A stretch of 64,000 nucleotides of DNA. Source: Chitinophagaceae bacterium DXS (lineage in GTDB: Bacteria; Bacteroidota; Bacteroidia; Chitinophagales; Chitinophagaceae). The position numbers and the translations under genes are program-made. The notes beneath the pieces are model-generated. The model was not told the origin of the DNA, made no database searches, and saw only the letters and a program-made list of their open reading frames with translations. Shown one piece after another: positions 1-8,873 of the stretch (the stretch's first letter is position 1; every line of letters begins with the position of its first letter). The stretch spans positions 6,091,327-6,155,326 of the forward strand of contig CP128386.1 of NCBI GenBank assembly GCA_030345135.1, in the 5' to 3' direction.

Positions 1-1
1 T

Positions 2-1009
2 GCAGACGGTGACAGTGGAATAAGTTTTGGCTGGATCAATTATGATCTGATAGGGAAGCGCACAAAAAAAGCACAGTTCAATCCGGTTGGAGGAGAAGAA
101 CGCTTTTGGCTTGGACCGGAAGGCGGCCAATACTCTTTATATTTTGCAAAAGGGGACTCATTTAACATCAGCCATTGGCAGGTTCCTCCCATTATTGACA
201 CCATTCCTTACCAGGTGTTGGATAAAGACAGCACTTCTGTAACATTTACCAAAGAAGCCAAACTAAAAAACTATTCCGGCACAGACTTTCATTTTGTTAT
301 TCAGCGAAGAATAAGCATCATAGACAAAAGCAAGCTTGCAGACATGTTTTCATTTTCTATTCCGGATGATGTGAAAAGCGTTGCTTATCAAACAACAAAC
401 GGAATTAAAAATATTGGAACTGAAGCGTGGACAAAAGATAAAGGTCTTATGTCCATTTGGCTGCTGGGCATGATGACTCCAACACCAGCAACTGTGGTAA
501 TGATACCTTTTTCCGGCGGAAAAAATGCAAAACAAAATATCACAGATGATTATTTTGGAAAGATCCCCGCTGACAGGCTGGTAGTTAAAGACAGCGTGTT
601 GTATTTTCAGTGTGATGGTAAGCAGAGGGGTAAGTTGGGACTATCACCTGCAATCGCAAAAACATTTGCTGCGAGCTATGATTTTGAAAATAACGTACTC
701 ACGTTTATCAATTTTCCGGTTGATAAGCTTGGTAATTATGTAAATGGCAAATGGGAAATACAGAAAGAGCCTTACAAAGGAGATGTGGTAAATGCCTATA
801 ATGACGGGCCGCTTGCAGATGGTTCACAACTTGGGCCCTTTTATGAAATAGAATCTTCATCAGCTGCGAAAGAACTCGGTGCCGGTGATATTCAAACTTA
901 TCAGCAGGTAACCTGTCATTTGCAAGGCAGTTACGAATCGTTGAAAAAAATTGTACATGATCTTCTCCATATAGATCTTGATGATGTAAAAACAACCATG
1001 AAAAAATAA
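2..1009 (+). CDS. DUF6786 family protein, 5' end outside window
   Basis: The reading frame is open from the first bases of the window, so the gene starts upstream; the GTG at 215 is internal. The visible 335 residues begin with a GISFGWINYDL stretch, then GGEERFWLGPEGGQ, then a beta-rich body. This matches my memory of the DUF6786 family, secreted or periplasmic proteins of about 400 residues in Bacteroidota whose fold is probably a carbohydrate-mutarotase-like beta sandwich (inference). No catalytic residues can be named. The stop at 1007-1009 is 26 bp before the FAH-family gene, so the two may be co-transcribed. Function is unknown. Confidence 0.7.
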   Translation, partial: ADGDSGISFGWINYDLIGKRTKKAQFNPVGGEERFWLGPEGGQYSLYFAKGDSFNISHWQVPPIIDTIPYQVLDKDSTSVTFTKEAKLKNYSGTDFHFVIQRRISIIDKSKLADMFSFSIPDDVKSVAYQTTNGIKNIGTEAWTKDKGLMSIWLLGMMTPTPATVVMIPFSGGKNAKQNITDDYFGKIPADRLVVKDSVLYFQCDGKQRGKLGLSPAIAKTFAASYDFENNVLTFINFPVDKLGNYVNGKWEIQKEPYKGDVVNAYNDGPLADGSQLGPFYEIESSSAAKELGAGDIQTYQQVTCHLQGSYESLKKIVHDLLHIDLDDVKTTMKK

Positions 1010-1035
1010 CTAAATAATCTCGTTAAAAAAGCACT

Positions 1036-1887
1036 ATGAAATTGTATAATACCCGCAAAGGAATTGTTGTTACGCATAAGTCGGTTCATTATCTGCTTAT
1101 TGAAAATAATTGGGATGATCTTGTGAATCGTACCAATCTTCATCGTCATGTTGTTCAGCTGAAAGAAGCTGCAACTGTATTGAGTGACTCGGAGTTTGAA
1201 GATCTTTTAAATGATACATTGTTGGCTCCAATAGGATCGCAGGAAGTTTGGGCAGCAGGCGTAACATATATGCGAAGCAAAGTAGCACGGATGGAGGAAT
1301 CACAGGATGCCGGCGGAGCGGATTTTTACGACAAAGTATATGATGCAGAAAGGCCTGAGTTGTTTTTCAAATCCATGCCGCACCGCGTTTGCGCACACAA
1401 TACAGAAATCTATATCCGTAAAGATTCATCCTGGAATGTGCCAGAGCCGGAGCTGACATTGTTTATCAATGCTAGTGGTGATATTGCTGGTTATACAATC
1501 GGCAATGATGTGAGTAGCAGAAGCATTGAAGGTGAAAACCCACTCTATCTTCCCCAGGCCAAGGTGTATGAAAAGAGTGCCGCTATGGGCCCGTGTTTAT
1601 ATATTCCGGAGGAGCCAATCGACAAAGATGCTGTGATCTCAATGTCTATTACAAGAGATGGCAAAGAGATGTATAATGATTCAGCTTCTATCAATAGGAT
1701 GAAACGCTCCCATACAGAGCTGGCTTCTTATTTACTAATGGGATTTGATTTTCCTCAAGGCGTTTATCTAATGACAGGTACTTGTATTGTTCCCGGCCAT
1801 GATTTTACGTTGCAGCCCGGTGATGTGGTGTCTATTAGTATTGAAGGAATTGGAACGTTGGAGAATAGGGTGGCGCTGAAGCCGTAG
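1036..1887 (+). CDS. Fumarylacetoacetate hydrolase (FAH) family protein
   Basis: A 283-residue protein with the FAH C-terminal fold. The metal site is visible as PEPEL (E137, E139) and NDVS (D158), followed by [14 protein letters not shown], a pattern I associate with the 2-keto-3-deoxy sugar acid dehydratase branch (KdaD/XylX-like) rather than true fumarylacetoacetase. A likely role is dehydration or hydrolysis of a 2-keto-3-deoxy sugar acid in the cytoplasm, using Mg2+ or Mn2+. The length fits the family. The ATG at 1036 is preceded by an A-rich leader without a Shine-Dalgarno site, which is usual here. It lies 26 bp after the DUF6786 gene. The exact substrate cannot be read from the sequence. 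Confidence 0.85.
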   Translation: MKLYNTRKGIVVTHKSVHYLLIENNWDDLVNRTNLHRHVVQLKEAATVLSDSEFEDLLNDTLLAPIGSQEVWAAGVTYMRSKVARMEESQDAGGADFYDKVYDAERPELFFKSMPHRVCAHNTEIYIRKDSSWNVPEPELTLFINASGDIAGYTIGNDVSSRSIEGENPLYLPQAKVYEKSAAMGPCLYIPEEPIDKDAVISMSITRDGKEMYNDSASINRMKRSHTELASYLLMGFDFPQGVYLMTGTCIVPGHDFTLQPGDVVSISIEGIGTLENRVALKP

Positions 1888-1888
1888 G

Positions 1889-2305
1889 CTTGTGAATAGT
1901 GAATGGTCAACCAATGTCGTTTCCTTAAGAATAATTGGCATTTATCAAGTACGATTTACGAAGTACGAAGTACCTGATTTTAGGCTTGCTTTGTTTTTTG
2001 TGTGCTCTTAAGGAAACGACATTGAATGGTCAATAGTGAAAGGTGTGGTAGTATAATTGAAATGGGGCAGGTTGTGATTCATTGCGGTCTGCTTAGATGA
2101 CCAACCGTGACCTGCACAATCAAATGCGGCCAAATGTTGCAGATTGTAACAGGGATTTTGCGTGTGTTTTGAAATTAAACTGAATGCGAAATGTAATGCA
2201 AGACGCACATTTCACTATTGACTATTGACTTCACATTACACCGCCTTTTTTATATCAGCCTCTTACACCTTTCACAATTGACTATTCACCATTCACTATC
2301 TGTAA
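1889..2305. repeat. Inverted heptad tracts (GTGAATA type) between FAH gene and nadB
   Basis: The 478-bp gap holds no gene. Just after the stop (1889-1910) and again at 2025-2045 the plus strand carries GTGAATAGTGAATGGTC-type words. At 2205-2305 the complement dominates (TTTCACTATTGACTATTGAC, then CAATTGACTATTCACCATTC). The two sets therefore point away from the two flanking genes. A small fold-back element (1912-2024) interrupts the left tract. Confidence 0.7.
1912..2024. mobile_element. Short fold-back (MITE-like) element, copy 1
   Basis: 113 bp bounded by a perfect 19-bp inverted repeat, CAATGTCGTTTCCTTAAGA at 1912-1930 and its complement at 2006-2024. AATGGTCAA occurs just outside both ends (1902-1910 and 2025-2033), which looks like a 9-bp target duplication, although the surrounding heptad repeats could mimic one. 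The interior carries AAGTACG-type repeat words and no coding capacity. The outer ten bases are identical to those of the larger element at 50249-50493. Confidence 0.6.
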
Positions 2306-2321
2306 AATTGAAAAAACAAAC

Positions 2322-2329
2322 TATGTTTG
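2322..2329 (+). promoter_or_regulatory. Bacteroidota -7 promoter element before nadB
   Basis: TATGTTTG matches the Bacteroidota -7 consensus TAnnTTTG, 36 bp before the nadB start codon. No good -33 TTTG is seen at the usual distance. Confidence 0.35.
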
Positions 2330-2365
2330 TAACGTCTTTTTTACACGATAGAAGCTAAAACATAC

Positions 2366-3961
2366 ATGGAGACAGATTTTTTGGTTATTGGTTCAGGTAT
2401 AGCTGGACTAACCTATGCACTGAAAGTTGCCAGGCAATTTCCCGAAAAAAAAATAATGATCATCACCAAGGCGCGTGAGGATGAAACGAATACAAAGTAC
2501 GCCCAGGGAGGTGTAGCCGGCGTTTGGGATGAGTCAAAAGACAGTTTCGAAAAACATATTGAAGATACTTTAATTGCGGGTGATGGGTTGTGCAATGTAA
2601 AAACGGTTGAAATTGTTGTTACAGAGGGTCCCACGCGCATTAAAGAATTAATTGAATACGGCGCCAGGTTTGATAAAACGGAAAGCGGTGATTATTCCCT
2701 CGGGCGTGAAGGTGGTCATAGTGAGCATCGCATCCTGCATCACAAAGATGTTACAGGAAAAGAGATGGAACGTGCACTGCTGGAAGAACTGCAGCAGTAT
2801 TCCAATATAGAAGTGATCAACCACTGTTTTGTGGTAGATCTGATTACTCAGCACCACCTGGGATACCTTGTAACAAAGTCCACTTCAAATATTACCTGTT
2901 TCGGTGTGTATGTTTTGAACCTTCGCACACAACGAATTGAAAAGATACTTTCCAGGATAACCTTGTTGGCTACCGGCGGTTGTGGTCAGGCCTATCGTAC
3001 CACCACCAATCCTAAAATAGCGACAGGAGATGGCGTAGCAATGATGTACCGCGCAAAAGGACGGATTGAGAACATGGAATTTATCCAGTTCCATCCAACG
3101 GCATTGTTTGAGCCAGGCGTTTCTCCATCGTTTCTTATTACAGAGGCAGTGAGAGGAGACGGAGGCATTTTACGCAATAAGGATGAAGAAGCTTTCATGG
3201 AAAGATACGACGAGCGTAAAGATCTGGCCCCACGTGATATTGTGGCACGTGCAATAGATAGTGAAATGAAGCGGACAGGTACTGAGCATGTGTACCTCGA
3301 TTGCAGGCATATGGACAAAGACAAATTCATCCATCATTTTCCCAATATTTACGAAAAATGCATGAGCATAGGCATTGATGTAATGAAGCAAATGATTCCT
3401 GTAGCTCCTGCTGCTCACTATAGCTGTGGCGGTATAAAGGCTGATGAATTTGGCAGAACTTCCATTATAAATTTATATGCCTGTGGTGAATGTGCAAGCA
3501 CCGGTTTGCATGGCGCAAACAGGCTTGCCAGCAACAGTTTACTAGAGGCAATGGTTTTTGGTCACAGATGCTATCTTGATAGCGTTGAAAAAATATCTTC
3601 AATTGAAATTCGTCGCGATATTCCGGATTGGAACGTAAAAGGCAATACCGATCCGAAAGAAATGATCCTGATAACACAGAGCCTGAAAGAGTTACAGCAG
3701 ATCATGAGTGACTATGTGGGCATTGTTCGTACAGATGTGCGTTTGGAAAGGGCATCAAAAAGATTGGATCTTCTTCACGAGGAAACCGAACAACTATACA
3801 AAAGCACAAAAGTTTCCCCTCAACTTTGTGAATTGAGAAACCTCATCACAGTCGGCTATCTCATTGTAAAAGGCGCGCAATTCCGCAAAGAAAGCAGGGG
3901 ACTGCATTTCAATACTGATCATCCGGAAAAGAGTGATCTGTTGCAGAATATTGTGCTGTAG
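2366..3961 (+). CDS. nadB: L-aspartate oxidase
   Basis: A 531-residue flavoprotein that oxidises L-aspartate to iminoaspartate, the first step of de novo NAD synthesis. The FAD dinucleotide motif GSGIAG is at residues 9-14. KYAQGGVAG follows near residue 45, IQFHPTAL in the middle, and PVAPAAHYSCGGI and STGLHGANRLASNS in the last third. These are NadB hallmarks that separate it from succinate dehydrogenase, to which it is related. The C-terminal helical part is present, so the gene is full length. nadA and nadC are not adjacent. The start is the only ATG close to the -7 element at 2322. The stop codon runs straight into the GGTATCA array. Confidence 0.95.
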   Translation: METDFLVIGSGIAGLTYALKVARQFPEKKIMIITKAREDETNTKYAQGGVAGVWDESKDSFEKHIEDTLIAGDGLCNVKTVEIVVTEGPTRIKELIEYGARFDKTESGDYSLGREGGHSEHRILHHKDVTGKEMERALLEELQQYSNIEVINHCFVVDLITQHHLGYLVTKSTSNITCFGVYVLNLRTQRIEKILSRITLLATGGCGQAYRTTTNPKIATGDGVAMMYRAKGRIENMEFIQFHPTALFEPGVSPSFLITEAVRGDGGILRNKDEEAFMERYDERKDLAPRDIVARAIDSEMKRTGTEHVYLDCRHMDKDKFIHHFPNIYEKCMSIGIDVMKQMIPVAPAAHYSCGGIKADEFGRTSIINLYACGECASTGLHGANRLASNSLLEAMVFGHRCYLDSVEKISSIEIRRDIPDWNVKGNTDPKEMILITQSLKELQQIMSDYVGIVRTDVRLERASKRLDLLHEETEQLYKSTKVSPQLCELRNLITVGYLIVKGAQFRKESRGLHFNTDHPEKSDLLQNIVL

Positions 3962-4075
3962 AGGAGGAGTGAGGTTTGAGGTGTGAGGTATCAGGTATCA
4001 GGTATCAGGTATCAGGTATCAGGTATCAGGTATCAGGTATCAGGTATCAGGTATCAGGTATCAGGTATCAGGTAT
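3962..4075 (+). repeat. GGTATCA heptad array at nadB 3' end
   Basis: Directly after the nadB stop come GTGAGG/GTGTGAG words, then twelve perfect copies of GGTATCA (3987-4070) plus a partial copy to 4075. The array is uninterrupted, so copy number is probably unstable. Complementary words occur at 4183-4232 next to the convergent gene. Confidence 0.9.
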
Positions 4076-4182
4076 AAATTGCCTGGGAAGATAACAAAAA
4101 ATTATTCTGTATTGTGTTGCTAAAATTACAGCATGTGTTTGAACCTAAATAATTCGTAAAGCATGGTTCATACTTGAAGTGC

Positions 4183-4232
4183 CTATGCCTCACGCCTTAC
4201 ACCTTAAGCCTCACACCTGACACCTGACACTT
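4183..4232 (-). repeat. GTGTGAG/GTGTCAG heptad tract at 3' end of COG0523 gene
   Basis: Read on the minus strand, this tract begins at the stop codon of the COG0523 gene and carries GTGTCAGGTGTCAG, GTGTGAG and GTGTAAG words. It is the inverted partner of 3962-4075. The 100 bp between them hold no gene or clear terminator. Confidence 0.7.
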
Positions 4233-5300
4233 CTACTTCATCCTATACACCGGCTTCGGATATCCCGGTTTAAAGCTCGCGGTGTTTTCCATCCTTATGC
4301 TGCATTTGCAGAGAACTTCAGTGTTGCGGACAGCCTTCCACAATAAATGTTTTAGTATAGCGGGTTCTGTTTGTACTCTTGCGTTAACAAGCAATGAAGC
4401 GTCCTTGTTTGCGGCGGACTCATCAAAAAGATGCTCAGTTTCTGTATGAACTGAAGTGAGACTGTATTTGTTTTTTCCATTTAGGAGTAGCTTAAGGTGA
4501 CCAATGGTCAGATGGTTTTCCTCAATTAATCTTCGTAAGGTTTTTATAAACACATTTACGCAATGAATAGCATTAAATGCCGGAGCTGAAAACTCAAGAT
4601 CTGTGTCCAGCCACGCCAGTTTAGATTCACCTTCGCCATATATATCATAATCTATATCGGTTGATACCGGCGCATCATACAAGCCCTTTGTGTTAATAAC
4701 GTTTAACCATTCCTGAACACTGGCTTCGGAAAAAGAATTTTGATATAATATCGTCTTGTTTGGATAATGATCTTTTACATACTGGCTTACTGATTGAAGC
4801 ATTTTTGCATCAGCAAGGTCAACTTTGTTTATAACAATAACCAAAGCTTCTTCCAGTTGCTTATTGTAAATGTATTTTACAGAAGCATCAAACAAGGGCA
4901 GCTTTTGTATAAACAGCAAATGGAACAAACGCACATCTACAAACGTAGACAGCGTAACATCAACGTTCTCTTTATTACTGCGCAATGGCTTAAGTACAGT
5001 TGCTACTATATCGGTGCACGAGCCAACAGCTTCTGCGAAAATAGTTTCCGGCTGTTCGCTGGTTTCAAATGATGTGATGCTGCTATTAAGATCGTGGTAA
5101 TTGCAGCAAAAGCAGCCGTTGATTATTTTTCTGTTAGGAATTGAAAGGCTATTGAAGAAATTGCTATCGACTAGTTGTATGCCCTGGTCGTTAGAGATAA
5201 CACCAACACTGATATCTTTTTCTTGTAATTGTTTACAAGCTTGTTGTATGGCGGTAGTTTTTCCACTTCCCAAAAAGCCACTAAGTAAATGTATTTTCAT
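4233..5300 (-). CDS. COG0523 family GTPase (CobW/YjiA-like metallochaperone)
   Basis: A 355-residue cytoplasmic G3E GTPase. Walker A GFLGSGKTT is at residues 8-16, the metal-binding CxCC motif (GCFCC) at 63-66, EAVG near 90, and the guanine-specificity motif NKVD at 158-161. COG0523 proteins deliver Zn, Co, Ni or Fe to client enzymes using GTP. The C-terminal part is unlike the best known CobW C-domains as far as I can judge, so the metal cannot be predicted. It is a single gene, convergent with nadB and 144 bp downstream of the FKBP-like gene on the same strand. No Zur or B12 control site was recognised upstream. Confidence 0.88.
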   Translation of the reverse strand: MKIHLLSGFLGSGKTTAIQQACKQLQEKDISVGVISNDQGIQLVDSNFFNSLSIPNRKIINGCFCCNYHDLNSSITSFETSEQPETIFAEAVGSCTDIVATVLKPLRSNKENVDVTLSTFVDVRLFHLLFIQKLPLFDASVKYIYNKQLEEALVIVINKVDLADAKMLQSVSQYVKDHYPNKTILYQNSFSEASVQEWLNVINTKGLYDAPVSTDIDYDIYGEGESKLAWLDTDLEFSAPAFNAIHCVNVFIKTLRRLIEENHLTIGHLKLLLNGKNKYSLTSVHTETEHLFDESAANKDASLLVNARVQTEPAILKHLLWKAVRNTEVLCKCSIRMENTASFKPGYPKPVYRMK

Positions 5301-5444
5301 TTGTTTGCACAGAGGTTAGGTTTACATAGGTACTGCTCAAATTTCGTCCTTTTTGTTAGTTTCCGGTGCTGGCAATTTATTATAAAATTTTTATTTTTTC
5401 GTAACTGATATGTACGGATATCTGTACTATGCAACATCATCTGT

Positions 5445-5801
5445 TCAGCCGATTGTGTTTGGGGCGTTATAACATGAACAATGTTCATCGCAATCATCAC
5501 CGTTTGAAGGAAAAGGATAACCGAGGATAACTTCTTCGGTAAGCGCAGGTCTTATATGCTCAATGAACACTTCAAAAGTATAATCATCGTCTGCAGCGCT
5601 ATGCGCTTTCTCAAGGTAAACCGTTTTTTTATCTCCTATATGTAATCCGCTGAGCTGTGATTGCAATATGATTGAAATACTGTCTGTTCCATGCAAAAAC
5701 TGCACCGGAGTACCATCCATGGTGTTTTCAAGAATTTCTTTATTGGAGTTCTTCATGATGTACCGCATTGTAACCACCATGTTTTCGGCTACGCAAATCA
5801 T
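5445..5801 (-). CDS. Small FKBP/SlyD-like peptidyl-prolyl isomerase
   Basis: A 118-residue protein with an FKBP core: VTMRYIMKNSNKEILENT, then PVQFLHGTDSI, then GLHIGDKKTVYLEKA. This is the SlyD-type half-barrel with its flap region. The last 15 residues are cysteine/histidine rich (DDCDEHCSC), recalling the metal-binding tail of SlyD, although much shorter. It probably catalyses proline isomerisation or acts as a chaperone in the cytoplasm. The start ATG at 5801 overlaps the stop of the GH116 gene in an ATGA, so translation is probably coupled. A start at the internal Met of residue 8 is possible. Confidence 0.7.
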   Translation of the reverse strand: MICVAENMVVTMRYIMKNSNKEILENTMDGTPVQFLHGTDSISIILQSQLSGLHIGDKKTVYLEKAHSAADDDYTFEVFIEHIRPALTEEVILGYPFPSNGDDCDEHCSCYNAPNTIG

Positions 5802-7354
5802 TCGGTAACAATTTTATCGTTGATGATGGTTTTGTCAATATTAATATTTCCGTGACTCACCTTGACAAGAGGTTTTCCGTTTTTTAACGATACTGTTCCA
5901 AAACCTGTGGCTGTTGATATAAAGCATGTGAAGTCTTTGTTTAGCCTGTTATTGATATGTAGTGTTTTGTCTACTGCGTCATATCTTATTCCTGTAAGTC
6001 CTTGCAACAATCCATAACTGGACATAGCCCTTGCATACCAATGTCCGCATTCATATTCATTAAAAGGATTGCGGATGCGTCCATCGTATCTGTCCCTGCA
6101 ATACCGTACTATTTCAAGGCCTTCGTTTGGGTTGCCGGAAAGCATAAGATGTGATGCTACCTGGTATTCGATACCCGTCCACACTTCATCACTATATACA
6201 AACGGTAAAGAAAGTTTCCCTCCTTTCGGCCATGAGCAAAGCAATAAGCCGCCATCATGGCCCAATGCAAAAGCGGGCCGTTGCGGATTGGCATGTTCGC
6301 TTAAATCTTTTTTAAGATTATACTTGTGTACAGACAGCAAATGACTCTTGATTTTTTTTGCATCTACAATATCATTGATCCCGCACATAGCTCCGATCCA
6401 TGTGCCCAGCACGCCATCACTCAGGCATCCGGTTCCGTATTGATATTTCGGACCTTCTTTTTGCAGGATTGCCACAGCTTCTTCGGAATAATCTCCTCCA
6501 AATGATTGAGCTTTTGCAGGGTTGGGAGCATTCAGTTCTTTATATTCAATATGCTGGAAAAAATATTCACCGTTATATAAATTCGTCTCCAGGTATGTTT
6601 TGCCTTTGGCATAAAGATCCTCATAACGGGTTACGTCTTTCTGCAGAAATTTACCCATTGCAATAAGAGATTGTAGTGCACCAAGATAAAAGCTGGTACA
6701 CATACCATCTGGTCCCCAGAATTCTATATCATACGTGTTATGATGCGGTTCTTCTACAATTCCCTTGCTGCGTGGGTCCCATGTTTTAATGCAATAATCC
6801 ATGCTCATCTTCACCATTGGATAGATCTTGGCCAACCATTCATTGTTGCCGCTTATGCGCCAGTCGCGATGTACTTTCATAATACCTCCAAGTTGCCCGT
6901 CTGCAGCAGCATGGAAATCATGTTTCAACGGACTGATCGGCATGTTGGCTCTAAATCCCTGATGTCCCAATTTGTTCTGGTTCTCACAAAATTCAGTATT
7001 GCGAAGCGATCGCTCCAGTGTTGGAAATAAATGCGGAACAGCCTGGGCATAGTTCCAGACATGCGTGCAGGAGCCATGACAACAACCGCCATCATCGCCA
7101 CAACCTTCCCAGCTCCACAAACGTCCGTCGTATTGACGAAGTACCGTTGGTGACTTAAGAATGGTAAGATTTGCAGCGACTGCTTCAAGCACTTCGGGTG
7201 GTAGTGTTGATGAATAAAAAGCTTCTGTAAACAGTGAGGTCTTTCTGAAAAGATCAGCATAGTTAGTTTTCCAATAATCGGCTACTTCAGTCACATTATT
7301 AAACCTGCTGCTATACCATGGCTTATAGTTTTTTGCGTCGTTTTTTTTTGCCAT
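5798..7354 (-). CDS. GH116 glycoside hydrolase, catalytic half (frameshifted)
   Basis: 518 residues covering the (alpha/alpha)6 catalytic domain of GH116 (beta-glucosidase/GBA2-like, glucosylceramidase type). Seen: KPWYSSRF at the domain start, YDGRLWSWEGCGDD near 75-88, the nucleophile region HNTYDIEFWG (E211 likely) and the acid/base region GCLSDGVLGTW (D313 likely). The frame opens at an ATG inside the 3' end of the N-terminal half. The two halves overlap by 32 bp in different frames at a run of nine A. Family members are normally one chain of about 850-900 residues, so this is one gene with a +1 frameshift, a real slippage site, or an assembly error. The ATG at 7354 could allow separate translation, but the product would lack the export signal. 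Confidence 0.85.
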   Translation of the reverse strand: MAKKNDAKNYKPWYSSRFNNVTEVADYWKTNYADLFRKTSLFTEAFYSSTLPPEVLEAVAANLTILKSPTVLRQYDGRLWSWEGCGDDGGCCHGSCTHVWNYAQAVPHLFPTLERSLRNTEFCENQNKLGHQGFRANMPISPLKHDFHAAADGQLGGIMKVHRDWRISGNNEWLAKIYPMVKMSMDYCIKTWDPRSKGIVEEPHHNTYDIEFWGPDGMCTSFYLGALQSLIAMGKFLQKDVTRYEDLYAKGKTYLETNLYNGEYFFQHIEYKELNAPNPAKAQSFGGDYSEEAVAILQKEGPKYQYGTGCLSDGVLGTWIGAMCGINDIVDAKKIKSHLLSVHKYNLKKDLSEHANPQRPAFALGHDGGLLLCSWPKGGKLSLPFVYSDEVWTGIEYQVASHLMLSGNPNEGLEIVRYCRDRYDGRIRNPFNEYECGHWYARAMSSYGLLQGLTGIRYDAVDKTLHINNRLNKDFTCFISTATGFGTVSLKNGKPLVKVSHGNINIDKTIINDKIVTE

Positions 7355-8432
7355 TTTTCACACCCAGATCTTCCGGGGAAGCGCAACATCCGCTGTTGGG
7401 ATCGCAGTCTTTTTTCTCATCCGGCACAATATCTCCAACATGCAAATCTGATTCGGGAACATACCATGTCATGTATAAACGGATCGTTTTACGCTCACCT
7501 GGTTTTAAGTTTAGAGGAACATACAACGACGCGCCCGGTGCGTCTTTTTCAACCGGCGCAGTCGATTTTGCAGATCCGTTTTTTACGGCATTCCATGCCA
7601 TTGTAAGTGGATCCCACCAGCCGCCGCGAAACCAGCAGTGATCAACAATTGTGTTGCCGTCGTCAGTAAAAATCGCAAAGCTTGCCTGTAAGTGAGGCTT
7701 CTCGGCAGTAGCAGTTTGTTGCAGAACAAATCCATTCTGAATGGACGAGATCATGTTTTGGCCTTCATTGTCTGCAGCGAGAAAATTCTTTGTGTTATAA
7801 GAAAAGACGGCCTCTATACTGGTTGCCGATTTGTTGGTAAATGTATATTCCAGCGCGCCTGCGGGTAATGAAGAGTTGTCTTCATCTGTTGGAATAAAAG
7901 GGCTCCATCCTTTTATTTCAACGGATAACGGAATATCAGTATCTGATAACCGGGTGGTGCCAAACGGAAAACGGGCAATGAATTCGCAATTCGTGAAGCG
8001 AGGCAGTCCGAAAGTAGTGCCTGTAGCGCCGTTGCCTGTACCACGTTGTCCGAAAAACTTCCACTGCGGAACAGGCCCTTCAATCACCTTGCTGGCATTG
8101 TTGAGGTTCTTTACATGAATCGCGGCAAACATGGAAGGTTCATTATAGATATCCGGTTTATTGCGAACGCTCATGTGTGAGATGGCTCCGGTTCCTTCCA
8201 TGCAAAACATACCCGCCCCCAAACCACCAATAGGAAAAGCTACTCTGTTCAGATGATCGCCTTTATAAACACCATTGTAAGAACGCTTGTCCGTCGCTTG
8301 CTGATCTTTATTCCGGTCGTCTTTTTCTGTAAGTGTTTCTTCTGAAAATAATGTGGTAGGAGCAATTGTGGCGCCAATGCCGCCCAATGCGATTTTCTTA
8401 AGGAAAGAACGCCTTTTGTTTTTTTCTTCCAT
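7323..8432 (-). CDS. GH116 glycoside hydrolase, N-terminal half with Tat-type signal (frameshifted)
   Basis: 369 residues: a twin-arginine leader (KRRSFLKK at 6-13, then a hydrophobic stretch), then the GH116 beta-sandwich domain beginning with YNGVYKGDHLNRVAFPIGG near residue 50. The end, CDPNSGCCASPEDLGV, is normally followed directly by the catalytic domain. Here the frame runs into GKKKRRKKL and stops. Removing one A from the nine-A run at 7341-7349 (T on the plus strand) joins LGVKNGKKNDAKNYKPWY in frame. The signal implies export of a folded protein to the periplasm. The gene diverges from the acyltransferase at 8874. Confidence 0.85.
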   Translation of the reverse strand: MEEKNKRRSFLKKIALGGIGATIAPTTLFSEETLTEKDDRNKDQQATDKRSYNGVYKGDHLNRVAFPIGGLGAGMFCMEGTGAISHMSVRNKPDIYNEPSMFAAIHVKNLNNASKVIEGPVPQWKFFGQRGTGNGATGTTFGLPRFTNCEFIARFPFGTTRLSDTDIPLSVEIKGWSPFIPTDEDNSSLPAGALEYTFTNKSATSIEAVFSYNTKNFLAADNEGQNMISSIQNGFVLQQTATAEKPHLQASFAIFTDDGNTIVDHCWFRGGWWDPLTMAWNAVKNGSAKSTAPVEKDAPGASLYVPLNLKPGERKTIRLYMTWYVPESDLHVGDIVPDEKKDCDPNSGCCASPEDLGVKNGKKKRRKKL

Positions 8433-8848
8433 GGCAATTGTTTGTTAAGGCTGCAGGTCAGCAGCAGGATGCTATGGTACAAGTTAAGGATTTATTTTCA
8501 CCGGCAGTATGGTTTCTCGCAGCGAGCGCAAAGAAGCGGCGGCGCAGTGGTTCTACGTTATAAGTTTTACGTTGTACGTTTAAGCCCTGTGAAGCAAAGT
8601 AGGTGATATTGGTTTCTCGCAACGGGCGCAAAGAAGCGGCGGCGCGACGAAATGGAAACACGAAGGCTCCAAGGACTCTAAGAAGCACAAAGGTTTTTTA
8701 GTTCTAAGCTTTGAGCTTTAGGCTTTAAGCTTAGCCCGCAATTTTCACGGCAAAAAACGCAGTGTGCCGTTGGTGCCGTATTGTCCCCGTGGTAAAAACA
8801 ACGCAGTGTATCGTTAGTGCCGCAGTGCCTCCGTGGTTTTAAAACCGC
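8433..8848. repeat. Divergent intergenic region made of several short-word families
   Basis: No gene. A 35-bp direct repeat starting GGTTTCTCGC occurs at 8511-8545 and 8611-8645 with two mismatches (CGCAAAG type). Between them is an ACGTTATAAGTTTTACG tract, and at 8645-8695 CACGAAGG/CACAAAGG words. From about 8698 the polarity flips: GCTTTGAGCTTTAGGCTTTAAGC, then GTGCCTCCGTGG. The words thus point outward from both divergent genes. Confidence 0.65.
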
Positions 8849-8856
8849 TATATTTG
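8849..8856 (+). promoter_or_regulatory. Bacteroidota -7 promoter element before acyltransferase
   Basis: TATATTTG followed by C matches TAnnTTTG and lies 17 bp before the chosen ATG at 8874. This implies a very short leader and argues against any start upstream of it. Confidence 0.5.
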
Positions 8857-8873
8857 CGGATTATTTGCCGCGT

